DNA of 64,000 nt, taken from Saccharomycopsis malanga. Its lineage: Eukaryota > Ascomycota > Saccharomycetes > Ascoideales > Saccharomycopsidaceae. Shown in pieces: positions 9,351-20,222 of this stretch (its first letter is position 1; every line of letters begins with the position of its first letter). Location of the stretch: the NCBI GenBank assembly GCA_004014935.1, contig CP025324.1:1240001-1304000 (forward strand), written 5' to 3'. The translations under genes were made by a program, and so were the position numbers. The notes under the pieces were generated by a model, which worked only from the letters and a program-made list of their open reading frames with translations, was not told the DNA's origin and ran no database searches.

Positions 9351-9909
9351 ACTCTTGTTTTTTTGTTTTTTCACTGTCCCAGTTTCTGATTTAATTTACT
9401 AAATTGGCGATAAACTTTGGCTGTTTTTCTGCCAAAATTATGAGGTAAGTTTTAGTTTTTATAACAAGGGTATGCCATTTACGTTGAAATAATATGATGA
9501 ATTCCAGGCTTACCAGGCTTGAATTAAATGAAAACTATTGTCTTCTCTGAGAGCACTAGCCGCTGATCCATCCTGCCCAAGAGGCTCATGAATAAATTTT
9601 CAACAAATCTTTTGATAACATATCTCCAAAGCGATTCGATCCGTGTCAAAAAACAGAAGAGACCGACAATGACAAATTACATTTGAAATAAAAAAGAACT
9701 AAGATACAATTAACTGAACAACCGAGTAAAAAACACCTTAAAACGAACAATAAAAAAATGACAACCGGCTTGAAAAAAAAAGAGAATTAAAAAAAAGAAA
9801 TAAAGTAAAGTTTGAGTGAACAAATTAACCAAAAAAATTATTTTATGAGAGAAAAGATTTCCAAAAAAATGAATGATAAAACAAAATTTTTTTAAACAAA
9901 ATTAACAGC
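9351..9909. other. intergenic, purine-rich 3' region
   Basis: Apart from the head fragment at 9535-9585 no feature was recognised. From about 9650 to 9900 the plus strand is rich in A with GAAAA runs. This is the 3' flank of the DUF2415 gene transcribed towards it. Confidence 0.5.
9535..9585 (-). repeat. Family A head fragment
   Basis: The minus strand reads GCAGGATGGATCAGCGG, CTAGTGCTCTCAGAGAAGA, closely matching the head at 8202-8250 on the other strand. No 3' domain is recognised next to it. Confidence 0.5.
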
Positions 9910-11705
9910 TTAGAAAAAGTCAAAATCCAATACTTTTGCAGGACTTTCGTATTCGTATTGCAAAATGCCACCTACTGAATCATCACTGATACCCACTGTT
10001 AAGACCTCACCATTGTTATCCTCTGATTCATTAACACACAACCCTGAGATTTTGCCAAACGATTTTAAACATTGGCCAGAGAGGGTTCTAGGAATATTTT
10101 CTGGATAGTCATATGAGGGATAGTTGTAGGAAGAAGTATAAGTATAATTTGGACCATCTTTATTACTGGACAAGCAATTTGATGAGTCATCCAAGTTGAC
10201 AATATTGATATTATCAATAGTTTCAGCAAAAAACAAAAAGTTGCGTTTTTCACTAAATCGAACATTACGTATACTATTATTATTATTGTTCAAGTTATTA
10301 TGGGAAGAAGCTAAACAGATCATGTTAGTATTACCAATAGACCTTATATCATTAACAACTACAGTACCATCTTGATTTCCGGTGGCTATAAGGTTGTCAT
10401 CATAGGAGGACCAATCAGAACAAAAACTATAATCATAATGGTTATTGAATTGGATTACCGGTTTTGTTTCAGAAAACCTTGTATCGAAAATATACGAGTT
10501 CAAACTGTCGCCCACTATGAGTCTCACGTTTGGATTATTGGGATGAATGGATAGTGAATTTATAGCAAAGGGAAACTTATAATTTATAAGCTTATGTTTT
10601 TTGAGAGAAAACTTTCTTAAATAAAGGTCATTTGTTGCGAACAAAATTGTTCTTTTGTCAGCTACCTTGATGAAATTTGTAATTCCATTGTTGTTAGTGG
10701 TTAACACATCTTGATAAATTGAACCTGTATGGTTATTATATATTAAATAATCACCAGTATAAGAGCCTGCCACCACCAAGTCATTGTTAGCTTCCAATGT
10801 AGAAATCTTGATATCTTGATTGAACGAGTTTTGCAATTTCTTAACGAGTTAGTAAGTTATTTAAGAAAGTGAAATTGTAATATAAAAACACTCACATTTT
10901 GATCTATTAACACATCTAATTGATTATTTTCCGGATTGAGTCTTTTCACCTCAAAACTGTTTGTAGATGTGTTGTAATCACTAATGATGATGGCATTTTT
11001 GTCGATAGACAGAATGAGATTACGTAGTTGGAAATGTACCAAGTAAGGCTTAGTGTGTTTGAAGAAGCTTTTAAAGGAAAAGAAATCTGTGGAATACGAT
11101 GCAATAGTATTCACATTCTAGAGTGTTAGTACTAGTTGGCAGAACTGGGTGGTTATGGGAAGGAATAGAAGACATACTTTCCTAGACTTTTGATAGGAAT
11201 CTTTGATATTGATGAAATTGCGAAGATCAAGCTGTCTTGATTGTAAAAGCAAATTTCGTTGAGTTTCGTCTTTCCAAAATATTCCTTGATGGTCAACAAA
11301 ATGTTGGTTATTTTGACAAAGATGATCTAACAAGTCTTTGGTTATTTTGAGATATTTTTTGGGGCTTTCCGTACTTTGATTAGAGCCACCGAAATTCAAA
11401 TCTATAATCTGTTGGGTGTCGTTGATCGAACTATGTATATCCAGAATGGTGGTATTGGAAGGTCTTCGAGTAGAAGGTCTCAAACTGGAATAATAGCTAT
11501 AAAGCAATTGGTTGAGATAAATACTAAGATCGTTCACAAGCTCGGAATTGCTGCTATTTTCTGCACTTCCCATGGCCGGTAGTTCGTTTTCTTCTATCAA
11601 AACAAGCTCCTCAGCAGTATTGAATCCTAATATTGAAGCATTTACAGCTCTATTATTCTGTCCATCGGCCCTCAGTGCCGAATACAGACCAGTTTGGTTA
11701 TTCAT
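9910..11705 (-). CDS. DUF2415/WD40-like beta-propeller protein, two introns
   Basis: Spliced gene: complement(join(9910..10839,10896..11117,11178..11705)), 559 residues, starting MNNQTGLYSALRADG. Intron 1 (11118-11177) has GTATGT, TACTAAC and TAG. Intron 2 (10840-10895) has GTGAGT, TACTAAC and AAG. Both fall between codons and join three otherwise separate frames. The C-terminal half looks like WD repeats (SDWSSYDDNLIATGNQDGTV). SIRNVRFSEKRNFLFFAET resembles the short DUF2415 motif (IRSLRFSPDGRFLAFAE-like) of uncharacterised fungal WD proteins, remembered rather than searched. Function is unknown. It is divergent from LTO1 with 278 bp between starts, and a runs-of-Asn patch lies near the middle of the propeller. 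Confidence 0.85.
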
Positions 11706-11983
11706 CCTAATATTTATAAATAACTGTCCCAATGGTATTTCCTGCTTAGTCCAATACTAAGGAATATTTTTATATCCACTATTAGCAAATGGGAATTTTT
11801 TTCAAATCATCAATACTGAACTGGTTTTAAAACTTAGAAAATATTACATCTCATTTGGGCAGAAAATGCGTAAATGAAAATCTCCACGTGAAGTGCGAGC
11901 CAAAATGGCTTTAAATATTAATGATAGATTACACTCTTTTAATATATGTTAAAGTTTCAGAATTACTCAGAAAACTCGTTCTA

Positions 11984-12504
11984 ATGGATCTTGACGAATT
12001 ATTGTCTTTAGAAGAGCAGTATGTATAGTGGCAGATCAAGCGTTTAATGCACATGAGAGCAGTATATACTGACTTTCCAGATTCTACAAAGATGGCTACG
12101 AGCAAGGAAAACAGGAAATAATCTTGGAAACCGTCAAGTCTGGTCAGATGCTTGGCATCCAGACAGGCTACCAAAGATTGTTTTTGATAGGTTTGGTTCT
12201 AGGCTTTTTAGAGACCATTGCAAAAAGCGGCCCCGAGGAGTTCAAACGCTACAGGGGAAAATTAAAAGTAGAAGATATCGATGTAGATCAGTTGCTCAGT
12301 AATGAAGATGAAAGTATTGCAAAGTTGGATAAGTTGATCAAAAAGTCCAGAAACTGGATCCAAATGAATAATCACAGCAGCACCAATGCAACAGATGGTC
12401 AAAATACTGTGAAAATCCCTAAAATGAGTGTCATAGACGAAATAGTATTCCGTATAACAGGTATGAAATTAAATACTGCGCTTAATAATTTGGAAGATTG
12501 GTGA
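11984..12504 (+). CDS. LTO1: Lto1, adaptor for Rli1 Fe-S cluster insertion
   Basis: Coding sequence join(11984..12018,12081..12504), 152 residues. The 62-nt intron has GTATGT, a TACTGAC branch site and a TTTCCAG acceptor and splits a Gln codon. The joined N-terminus MDLDELLSLEEQFYKDGYEQG matches yeast Lto1 (MDFDNLLNLEEQYYQEGF). Glycines recur every four residues (deca-GX3 motif: DGYEQG, SGQMLGIQTGYQ, IGLVLG). With Yae1, Lto1 brings the ABC protein Rli1 to the cytosolic Fe-S assembly machinery. The family's C-terminal Trp, the signal for the CIA targeting complex, is present: the protein ends LEDW. In S. cerevisiae it is YNL260C, within the same syntenic block. Confidence 0.93.
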
Positions 12505-12570
12505 TTATCAATATTTTTCATAACAATGCAATAAATTACAGAAGGAAAGTTGTAGGACTGTTAGGAATGT

Positions 12571-12653
12571 ATTGTAACTCAACTTTATTTAGTTATATAT
12601 TAAAGGTATAATTTATTGTAACTTAGCTTTATTTAGTTATATATTAAAGATAT
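12571..12653. repeat. two-copy tandem repeat, about 41 bp
   Basis: TGTAACT[C/T]A[A/G]CTTTATTTAG, continuing TTATATATTAAAG and ATAA, occurs twice in tandem in the LTO1-DSL1 interval (12505-13099). Nothing else was recognised in that interval. Confidence 0.7.
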
Positions 12654-13099
12654 AACTTCTTGAGACTCAAGTTTTTAGCGGTAACTTCTAATTTGTTGAT
12701 CAACAAGTAAATATAAAACTTCATATTATTCACTGCTTGCCAGTTTAGCTTACAATGAACTCTTTGCTTGCTTTGTAAGGCAACCATCATTACAAGTTGT
12801 GTTATTTTGTCTTACAATGAAAAAATGAGAATAAATTCGTAAGAACTGATTGAAAAATCAAAAAGAATTGCCCCAAAGCAGTAATTGATTACAATCATAA
12901 ACTAATGAAGGGAACTAATAACATACAAATAAAATTAATATGTATATATTCAGTATTAGAAATAATATACAAATATTAGACCCATCTCACATGACTCTAT
13001 AGTTAAGCGCCGATTGAAAAATGGACAGCGAAATAAGCAAGACTAACAGATCAACTTACTCATCGAGTTAAAAAACCAGCTATATAGCAATTTGATTCC

Positions 13100-16000
13100 A
13101 TGGAGATCATTGTAAACAATAGTGGGCTATCTGCTCAAGTTGACAAGGACATTGAGGTACTCAATAGAGAGGTACGTCTGAAGTTGACTGGGCTATCTCA
13201 TGAAATTGACGAAGAGAATGATGAACCAGAAGGAATTAAAGAGTCCAATAGAAAGGTTCAATTGGAAATACTAGATAAAATATGGGTTATTAAAAACTTG
13301 ATAAAAGAATTAGAATTGTCCTATGAAGGAAATTTTGCGTTTCAATACTCTTCGATAAATTACAATTTAGCAAAATTGCAACAGAAAACACATGATTTGA
13401 AAAAGTATCTTAATGAGCAATCTACAGTTTCCAAAAAGCCTGCCCATGAAACTTTGTCAACTCCAAATAATGGATACACTTTGCCTGGAACCTTTGATGA
13501 TTTTTCTCCAGAAAAACTTGAAGAAGGAGTGCCTGACGTAGAAGAAATCTTGAATCACGATGGGTCCGAACATGATTACGCTAAAAATGTGATTATTATC
13601 CGGCTCTTTGAGCTGCGTTTGCACGAGTATAAAGAGTTGTTTTATCAAAAACTTCTTGAGTTGGTAGATACGTATCTAGTGGTGGATGATAGTACCGAAG
13701 TGAAGATCGTCAAAGAAATCGTGGATGACGGAAATGAAACTTTCCAAGAGGTTTTATCAGTATCCGAATTCTTTGAGTTTATTGAAGAAAATCATAGCAC
13801 TCTTGTGGAGAATAACCCCAATATATCCTTCAAAAAAGCGTTCAACGAGAAAATCCTATATTTTCTTAAATCTATCAACGATATAATAGGTAAGATACGT
13901 ATTGATATGACCATATCTTCGTCAGTGGAATTTTTTGACAGCCCACAAAGTTACACTTTAAAGTATTCATCCCAACAACGTTTCAATACGAGTTTATTTA
14001 GAGCCAATTTACACAATATTTTCCAATTCATCGAATTTTTCATACGCTTGCCCAACATTTTGAAATATTCGTTGAAAAACAACCCAAGCTCCACAATATT
14101 CAAGAGCTTGTCAGGGTTTTTCAGCTTCAACTTGCTTGTTTTGACAAGTGGATATCATACTTGCTCCATCAACCTGAAACCTACAAACACCATAAAAAAA
14201 GATATTGTCTTGCTTATAAAATTTGTGTATTTGTTACTAGCCTTGAGAATCTTCAACAGGAATGAATTCTACTTTTTAAACTTGGACAGTCATCTTTTCG
14301 ATATACAATTAACTATCAACTCTCCCATTGAAGATTATTCAACATTTTTGCAAAATATCTTCAAAGATTTACAAAATGAAAACCTGGAAAGTTCTATTCA
14401 AAATTTATGGTCTGCAAACTATAACCAGTTGAATGATTTCTTGATTGACAAAAAATTGAATCAAATTATAAACCAAATAAAGAATTATTTGCAAAAATTT
14501 GATACTTATGACCTAATATTTCATCAATTAATAAATCGATTTGAAATAGATTTTTCAGATGTCGCACTCGACGCACCACGCGAAAAACAAAATGAATCGC
14601 ATGAAATGCACGAATCTGCACCGGAAGAAAAACAAAAATCTTCACCATCAAAAAAGCATACATCTTCATTTTCCCATAGTAGTTTAGCTCCTATCAGTGA
14701 AAACCAATCGAACATTACCACCAAAAAAGACCTTCACACTAACAAAAAGACAGCTGATTTAGTGAATAGAAACAGAAGGTCAAACATATTTGCTTTAAAC
14801 GGGGGCCAGAAGTTGGATTTTGGGGGAATTGATGAAACTCTTGAAGAAGACCCCAAGTCTTACAATAAAAATGCTTTGGATGCTTTGATTGGTAGAGCAT
14901 CTCCTACAATAAATATTGAACAACCTCAGTTGAAAGAACCCTTGTCAGCAAATATCACTTCGCCAATGTCTCCAGTGACTCCCTTATCACCGTTTGATGC
15001 TTCGAACTCTGCTAGATTTTCGAACATTGAAAACAAAAAACCAGATGATGATCGAATTAGATTTTCTAAAAGATTTTCTAAAAATGTTCCTACTAATGCT
15101 AGTGTGACATCTGACGATGCTAGTTCTATTCATAGTGGTGTTAGCGAGAATAGCATGACTTTGAACCGTAGAGCTTCTAAGCGTATTTCTAAGAAGTTGT
15201 CAAAACGGTTTTCTCAAAATGACTGGAGTTGGAATGATGACGATACGAATCTTGATGCCGACGATGGCTGGGGAAATGATGATTTAGATTTGGACATTAG
15301 TGATGATGAAAATAAGGTGCAAGACACCCGCCAAGTAGAAAGAAAGAAAAGCTCAAAGTCTATCAATATAGATGATGCGGAAGATTGGGGTTGGGGAGAA
15401 GAGATTGATGACGCAGATCTTGATATAGGGGATGTTACTGTTAATGAGCCTACACAAGATAGCAACATTAAGGCGAATACCAAGTCTCTAGATAAGAAAC
15501 ATTCATTCAAGACCACCTTAATTCCTGATGAAATCTATGAAATTATTATTAACTTTGTCAATTATCTAAACGATTTGAATCAAGGCTCTAGGGATGTACC
15601 CTTTGTCACGAATGACGAAATGCTCAATAAGGTGATACAATTGATGGATATTTATTATCTTGTGGGTGGTTACTCCAAATACGATTCCAAGTTTTTATTT
15701 TACAATGATTTATACTATTTGAACATGATATTAAAGAAACAAATGATTTCCATGAGACTTCTTGCGAGTGAACATGCTACAAACAAGGGCCCTATATTGT
15801 TTGACACCCAGGCCGAGAATTATCTTACCAACGTGATCAATCTTGAGAAAATTTCGTTTTTGAGAATATATAGAAAATTTCAAAACTTTGTACAACTTTC
15901 TAACACCCAAAACACCAGCATGATTCTCACACAATTGGAATTCAAGTTCAAAGAAATGTTTTTCGCTAGTTTTCAGAGCTTGGCCTTAGATTTGCAACAA

Positions 16001-16438
16001 ATTGTTGTCATCAACTTCTTGAATGAATTCTATCAATTGGTGATAAATGATATTCTTCAAATTTCTCTAATTTCCGAACAAGATAGTAATGAACTTTCCA
16101 AAATCATTTCTCACATGTTAAGTTTTGTCAGACTTTTTGCTAAAGATCATAATGAAGAGGTTTTGCCTTTGGAGAATGACGAAAAAAATCTCACTAAAGA
16201 TACGGATGAAACTATATTTTTTTACAAGAAAAACATCACCAATTTTTTCAAACTTGCAAACTTCAAAATTATTGTATCCAGCCACTTGGCTTCCATCATG
16301 GAAAACTTTTATAATGGCGAGTTTTATAATGTTGAAACGGGAGAGTTGATACATCTCATCAAAGCCTTGTTTGTCGAAAGCGATCACAGAAGACACGCCA
16401 TCCAAGAGATTGAGGAAATCCGAAATATTGATATTTAG
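13100..16438 (+). CDS. DSL1: Dsl1, ER tether for COPI vesicles
   Basis: 1112-residue protein assigned to Dsl1, the ER-resident tethering subunit (with Tip20 and Sec39) that captures Golgi-derived COPI vesicles. Key evidence is the acidic, tryptophan-rich lasso at about residues 706-775 (NDWSWNDDD, DDGWGNDD, EDWGWGEEIDD), the type of sequence that binds coatomer in yeast Dsl1. Flanking helical regions fit the CATCHR fold, and gene order (next to LTO1/ATX1, as YNL258C) agrees. It is longer than S. cerevisiae Dsl1 (754 residues), mainly through a Ser/Lys/Asn-rich linker at about 490-705 holding repeated RFSKRFSK/RRASKRISK basic patches. No intron is seen; ATG at 13100 is the first in frame. Confidence 0.88.
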   Translation: MEIIVNNSGLSAQVDKDIEVLNREVRLKLTGLSHEIDEENDEPEGIKESNRKVQLEILDKIWVIKNLIKELELSYEGNFAFQYSSINYNLAKLQQKTHDLKKYLNEQSTVSKKPAHETLSTPNNGYTLPGTFDDFSPEKLEEGVPDVEEILNHDGSEHDYAKNVIIIRLFELRLHEYKELFYQKLLELVDTYLVVDDSTEVKIVKEIVDDGNETFQEVLSVSEFFEFIEENHSTLVENNPNISFKKAFNEKILYFLKSINDIIGKIRIDMTISSSVEFFDSPQSYTLKYSSQQRFNTSLFRANLHNIFQFIEFFIRLPNILKYSLKNNPSSTIFKSLSGFFSFNLLVLTSGYHTCSINLKPTNTIKKDIVLLIKFVYLLLALRIFNRNEFYFLNLDSHLFDIQLTINSPIEDYSTFLQNIFKDLQNENLESSIQNLWSANYNQLNDFLIDKKLNQIINQIKNYLQKFDTYDLIFHQLINRFEIDFSDVALDAPREKQNESHEMHESAPEEKQKSSPSKKHTSSFSHSSLAPISENQSNITTKKDLHTNKKTADLVNRNRRSNIFALNGGQKLDFGGIDETLEEDPKSYNKNALDALIGRASPTINIEQPQLKEPLSANITSPMSPVTPLSPFDASNSARFSNIENKKPDDDRIRFSKRFSKNVPTNASVTSDDASSIHSGVSENSMTLNRRASKRISKKLSKRFSQNDWSWNDDDTNLDADDGWGNDDLDLDISDDENKVQDTRQVERKKSSKSINIDDAEDWGWGEEIDDADLDIGDVTVNEPTQDSNIKANTKSLDKKHSFKTTLIPDEIYEIIINFVNYLNDLNQGSRDVPFVTNDEMLNKVIQLMDIYYLVGGYSKYDSKFLFYNDLYYLNMILKKQMISMRLLASEHATNKGPILFDTQAENYLTNVINLEKISFLRIYRKFQNFVQLSNTQNTSMILTQLEFKFKEMFFASFQSLALDLQQIVVINFLNEFYQLVINDILQISLISEQDSNELSKIISHMLSFVRLFAKDHNEEVLPLENDEKNLTKDTDETIFFYKKNITNFFKLANFKIIVSSHLASIMENFYNGEFYNVETGELIHLIKALFVESDHRRHAIQEIEEIRNIDI

Positions 16439-17201
16439 CAGTACTATCAAGTAGAGAAACTTGGTCAGTTGTTTTGAATTCTTGAAAATGCTAAAATAAT
16501 ATATAAGTTAATAATCATTATTAATAATATGGCAATTTGGTGGTTAAAGCATCCAACAGTAGTGTTCGAAATGTATTTGCTAGTGGGCTATCCATAAATA
16601 AGCAACTTACATGATTTTTTTTTTTGGTGTTTCTTTCGATATTGTATGGGAATATTAAGGTTTGCCAATTATCTGATTGAGTGTGTACGCAATTCCTAAT
16701 TAATATGCTTATTAATATACTCGTGTAATATTTCGAATAAAAATGTTCTTTATTACCAGGTAATTCAAATATACAAAAAAGGCGGTAAATCCATATATTT
16801 GAAAGTAAGGATTGAGTAAAATTTTATTGCTCAACGAAAATCCTATCAGGATTACATCATAACAATAAGCGAGTCGAATGAGGTGACAAGGTCAGTAAAG
16901 AGTACAGTTAAGGGCTATCCAGAGTTGGGCGTATACAGATGTTTCCACTACTAATACAACTTGATATTCAAAGTAAACCTTGGAAATCTTATAAAATAGT
17001 CTGAGTGTTTGCAGAAGCTTTGCTGAAGCGGATGGTATAGCCAACTGCTTTACCAAGGCCTGATTTGATGTTGAAAAACCGTTTGAACGAGTATATATTT
17101 CTTTCCTGGTGTTACCTAGCCTTCTTACGTTCCTAATTTCTTGCGTTAGAAATACATGATTATTAGAAAAAAGGCAATTAGTACTCACTTTTTGAAAGTC
17201 T
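16439..17201. other. convergent intergenic region
   Basis: 763 bp between the 3' ends of DSL1 and the cyclophilin gene. AT-rich; a minus-strand open frame from 17239 overlaps the cyclophilin end without recognisable homology. A GTGAGTACTAAT string at about 17179-17190 (minus strand) resembles a donor plus branch site, so an alternative 3' exon of the cyclophilin cannot be excluded. Confidence 0.45.
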
Positions 17202-18124
17202 TTATTTTTTACCAATCTCAGAAGATTCATTATTTTCATCTCTATTCCTTGCCCTAGAAGGCTTGTTTCTGTTTGACTGATAATCCTCCTCTATATAGCG
17301 TCCTGATTTTCTAATTTCATCTCTAGAACTATGACGCTTGCTATTTCTATGAGGGCTATGACTATGATGACGGTGTCTTCTATAATGTCTTTGATCTTTA
17401 TGATCTCTGTAATCTTTATGATCTCTGTGATGATGATGATGTCCCTGATCTCTATGATGCCTACTATCTTTTATATGTTTTTGATCCTTTTGACAATCTT
17501 TTTCCCCATCAGGCTTATACGACTTTTCCTTAATTCTTTTCAACCTCAATTCACCGAGTTTTTCTACATAAAACCCTTTTCCAGACAGTATAGGAACATC
17601 TTGAATATCCACTTGTACGGTTCCCAATTTTTCGATAATCTCATCGAGCCCTTTCAATACTCTTCCCAATACTATATATTTATTGCGCAACTGCTCAAAA
17701 TGATGCAAGCCATTGGTTAAAGTTATAAAGAATTCATTATTTCCAGCAGCATTTTCAACATCAGCTTTAGTTGTTGCCACACAAACCAATCCTTTTTCAT
17801 CAATCAATGTGGTTTCTGAGCTTAATTCACTTTCAGTGAAGAGTGTTTCCCCAAAGTCAGCATTACTGCCACCACCAGCTTGCAAAATAAATTCTGGGGC
17901 TACGAGTCTAGTGATCCTTGTATTGAAAAAACTTGGACACTGGCTATTGGTACATAAAGAATGGAATCTAAAACTGGTCAGTATTATGAAGAAAAAAAAT
18001 AGGCGATTAAATTACTTGCTTACTTTGCTGCTGTGAGTGGAACGACATCATCAAATAGCTCTATCACAAAAGTTGTACTGAACTTTTGGTCAAAGTTGAA
18101 CGATAGAAAGACCATTTGTCTCAT
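17202..18124 (-). CDS. divergent cyclophilin-type protein with Arg/His/Asp-rich tail, one intron
   Basis: Coding sequence complement(join(17202..17967,18024..18124)), 288 residues. The 56-nt intron (GTAAGC, TACTGAC, TTTTAG) splits a Lys codon and joins VIELFDDVVPLTAAK to FHSLCTNSQCPSFF, which is typical cyclophilin. The PPIase core spans about 1-175 (FILQAGGGSNADFGE, NNEFFITLTNG, YIVLGRVLKGLDEI). The active-site Arg, Phe and Gln are kept (TRLVAPEFILQ), but the Met after the Phe is Ile and the usual His of KHVVFG is Tyr (KYIVLG), so isomerase activity may be low. The tail (about 185-280) is rich in His, Arg, Asp and Lys with RS/RD elements, as in nuclear cyclophilins linked to splicing. Start chosen at MRQMVFLSF (18124). 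Confidence 0.85.
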
Positions 18125-19013
18125 TTTGAGAACCTGTGATTGTTTGGAAATATTCGTGTTGAAGACAACTTGAATTAGAGCGCATCGCTGAAATTCAAAA
18201 TTTTCGACAACTACATTGATTACTTTATATAAAGAACTTGTTATATATATCAGCTGGTATATATGCACTTTTTGAGTATTATTGACGAGATCATAAGGCA
18301 CTTTTAGTGCTATATTAGGGTTTATAAACGCGGAGTAAGTAAGACATTAGGTAATAGTTTGTATATTCGGAGAAACTGGATCAAGTAAATATATAGTTTC
18401 TATATTCAGAAAAACTGTTCACAATACTCCGTAGAAATTTATGATCCAACTTGTTTGTATTCAACCATTATAACCGTACGTATAAGCTTAAGCGATTTGA
18501 CAAATTGCCAAAATCATTGAAATTATTCACTAAAGCTTATTTATTTACAGTAGGACGAGGAAACACTGGTAAGTGCAAGTGCCTGAAAGATGACTTACGC
18601 TTTTTCCCATATCCGCTGGTCAAAATAGACGGTAAAAACATAATGATAAATGAGACATGATGGGTTTTTCTCATTGGGTTTTATGAGGTCTCTTTAGAAA
18701 AAGCACGTATATATGCAATTGACCTTAAAATGTAATTTTATTACCATTTATATACCTGCCAGTGAATATGTTACGAAAATGCATTGATATAAATAGGTTA
18801 TGATATAATCTACAAACTTTTCCACTGTAAACTAAAAAGAGCAGCCAAATGCCAGCTTAAGGTACCTATGAGGCATTTAATAGAAGTTAAACAGGCAAAG
18901 CAGGTCATACTAACAGTAAACTCGCCCATCAAGTAACAGATTTCTATGAAACCTGTATGGAATCAAACACTCTATAATAATTAAGATCAATAATTACTAT
19001 AATTGATGGCAAG
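18125..19013. other. intergenic, possible degenerate Family A sequence
   Basis: Nearly 0.9 kb between the cyclophilin start and the 3' end of TEX1. The part 18570-18720 (CAAGTGC...CCTGAAAGATGAC, then CATTGGGTTTTATGAGG, AAAAAGCACGTATATATGCAA) loosely follows the copy at 22.14-22.33 kb and may be an old Family A element. A 69-codon frame at 18451 lies across it and is not supported as a gene. Confidence 0.4.
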
Positions 19014-20033
19014 CTAGTAACCCTTGTGTTCTTTAACGGCAGTAATAACCTCGCCATTAGCGGTACTGTAAGCAAAAGTTGCGGGTTTTGTTCGGAAAGC
19101 CAATTTGGCAATGTTATATTCAGAGCCTTTACTCCCTTTGACCTCGAGGATCTCAGTTCCGTATTCGATGTTATATATTCTACTATTGCTGCCGTTTTCA
19201 AAGGTTGCGGCAAGAAAAGAGCCATCTTGGGATATGTCGAGAGACATTACTGGTTCATCAACAGAGGCCAAAGTGCGGACACATGCCAAAGATTTGGTGG
19301 ACCAAATACTTATGATTCCTTCGTGGGAGCCAATGATGATGTATTGACCTCTAGGGTCGTATGCCACTGCATTTATACAAGAAACGCTGGCATTGATAGT
19401 GTGTAAAAGTTCCAAGTGGATATCGACAGGACGTATGTTATAGAGAGCGACAGTACCGTCTTCAAAACCGACCAATATGATGTTATCGGTGGTTCCCCAG
19501 GAGAAGGAGTAAACGTATTTATCAAAGGTGATGTCAGAAGCCAATGTGTAGTCATGTTCCAAGTTGATAATCAGCAAATGATAAGTGGAGATATTGTAGT
19601 CTTCGTCTACAACACGGCTTACGGTACTGAGATATTTTCCATTGGGAGAATAAGCAACCAATTTACCTTTTCCAGGGATTTTGACCTGAATGATTGATTT
19701 CTTACTTTTCAAATTCCAAGTTTTCAACCAATTGTCAGAACCAACAGTGGCTAATATACATTCGTTATGAGGATCCCATGAGATGCATTCTACAGAATTC
19801 GCATGGCAATCTTTTATGACGGTTTGTCTGTTAAGAACGCTGGTAACACCATTATATTCAGCAGCATAGAGAGCTTTATTGGTCCTACTATAAGCCAACT
19901 TTGATCCAACAGGATTCCATTTCAAATCAAGAATATCGGTGGTGGATTTGGAATTTGCCTCTTCATCTTTGATTGTGACATATTTCAATGTGTTGAAAAA
20001 CTTTAAAGAAGCGTTGGAGCCGCCTTTATCCAT
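19014..20033 (-). CDS. TEX1: THO complex subunit Tex1/THOC3 (WD40)
   Basis: 339-residue WD40 protein, about the length of THOC3 (S. cerevisiae Tex1 is 422). Seven blades can be traced; recognisable pieces are DILDLKWNPVGSKLAYS, VECISWDPHNECILATVGSD, INAVAYDPRGQYIIIGSHEG and VMSLDISQDGSFLAATFENG. In THO/TREX it couples transcription to mRNA packaging and export. Divergent from RTC4 with 189 bp between start codons, as TEX1/RTC4 (YNL253W/YNL254C) are neighbours in S. cerevisiae. Start ATG at 20033; no intron seen. Confidence 0.92.
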   Translation of the reverse strand: MDKGGSNASLKFFNTLKYVTIKDEEANSKSTTDILDLKWNPVGSKLAYSRTNKALYAAEYNGVTSVLNRQTVIKDCHANSVECISWDPHNECILATVGSDNWLKTWNLKSKKSIIQVKIPGKGKLVAYSPNGKYLSTVSRVVDEDYNISTYHLLIINLEHDYTLASDITFDKYVYSFSWGTTDNIILVGFEDGTVALYNIRPVDIHLELLHTINASVSCINAVAYDPRGQYIIIGSHEGIISIWSTKSLACVRTLASVDEPVMSLDISQDGSFLAATFENGSNSRIYNIEYGTEILEVKGSKGSEYNIAKLAFRTKPATFAYSTANGEVITAVKEHKGY

Positions 20034-20222
20034 CTTAATGCTAGCTGACAGTTGTATATTATGGAAGATGAATGTTTTGTTATTCTATTTTAGCCAATAA
20101 AGTTGCTACATGAAGGTATTTTTCACAGTGCAAACAGTGCGCGATCTATAATACCCATGGCCAATATTCAAAGATGAGAATCGACATGTTAACAACAATG
20201 GTTGATTAGCTGGGACAGCAGT

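Noticed and set aside
18451-18660. 69-codon small protein between the cyclophilin gene and TEX1
   Set aside because: Overlaps sequence resembling an old Family A copy and lacks any conserved motif.
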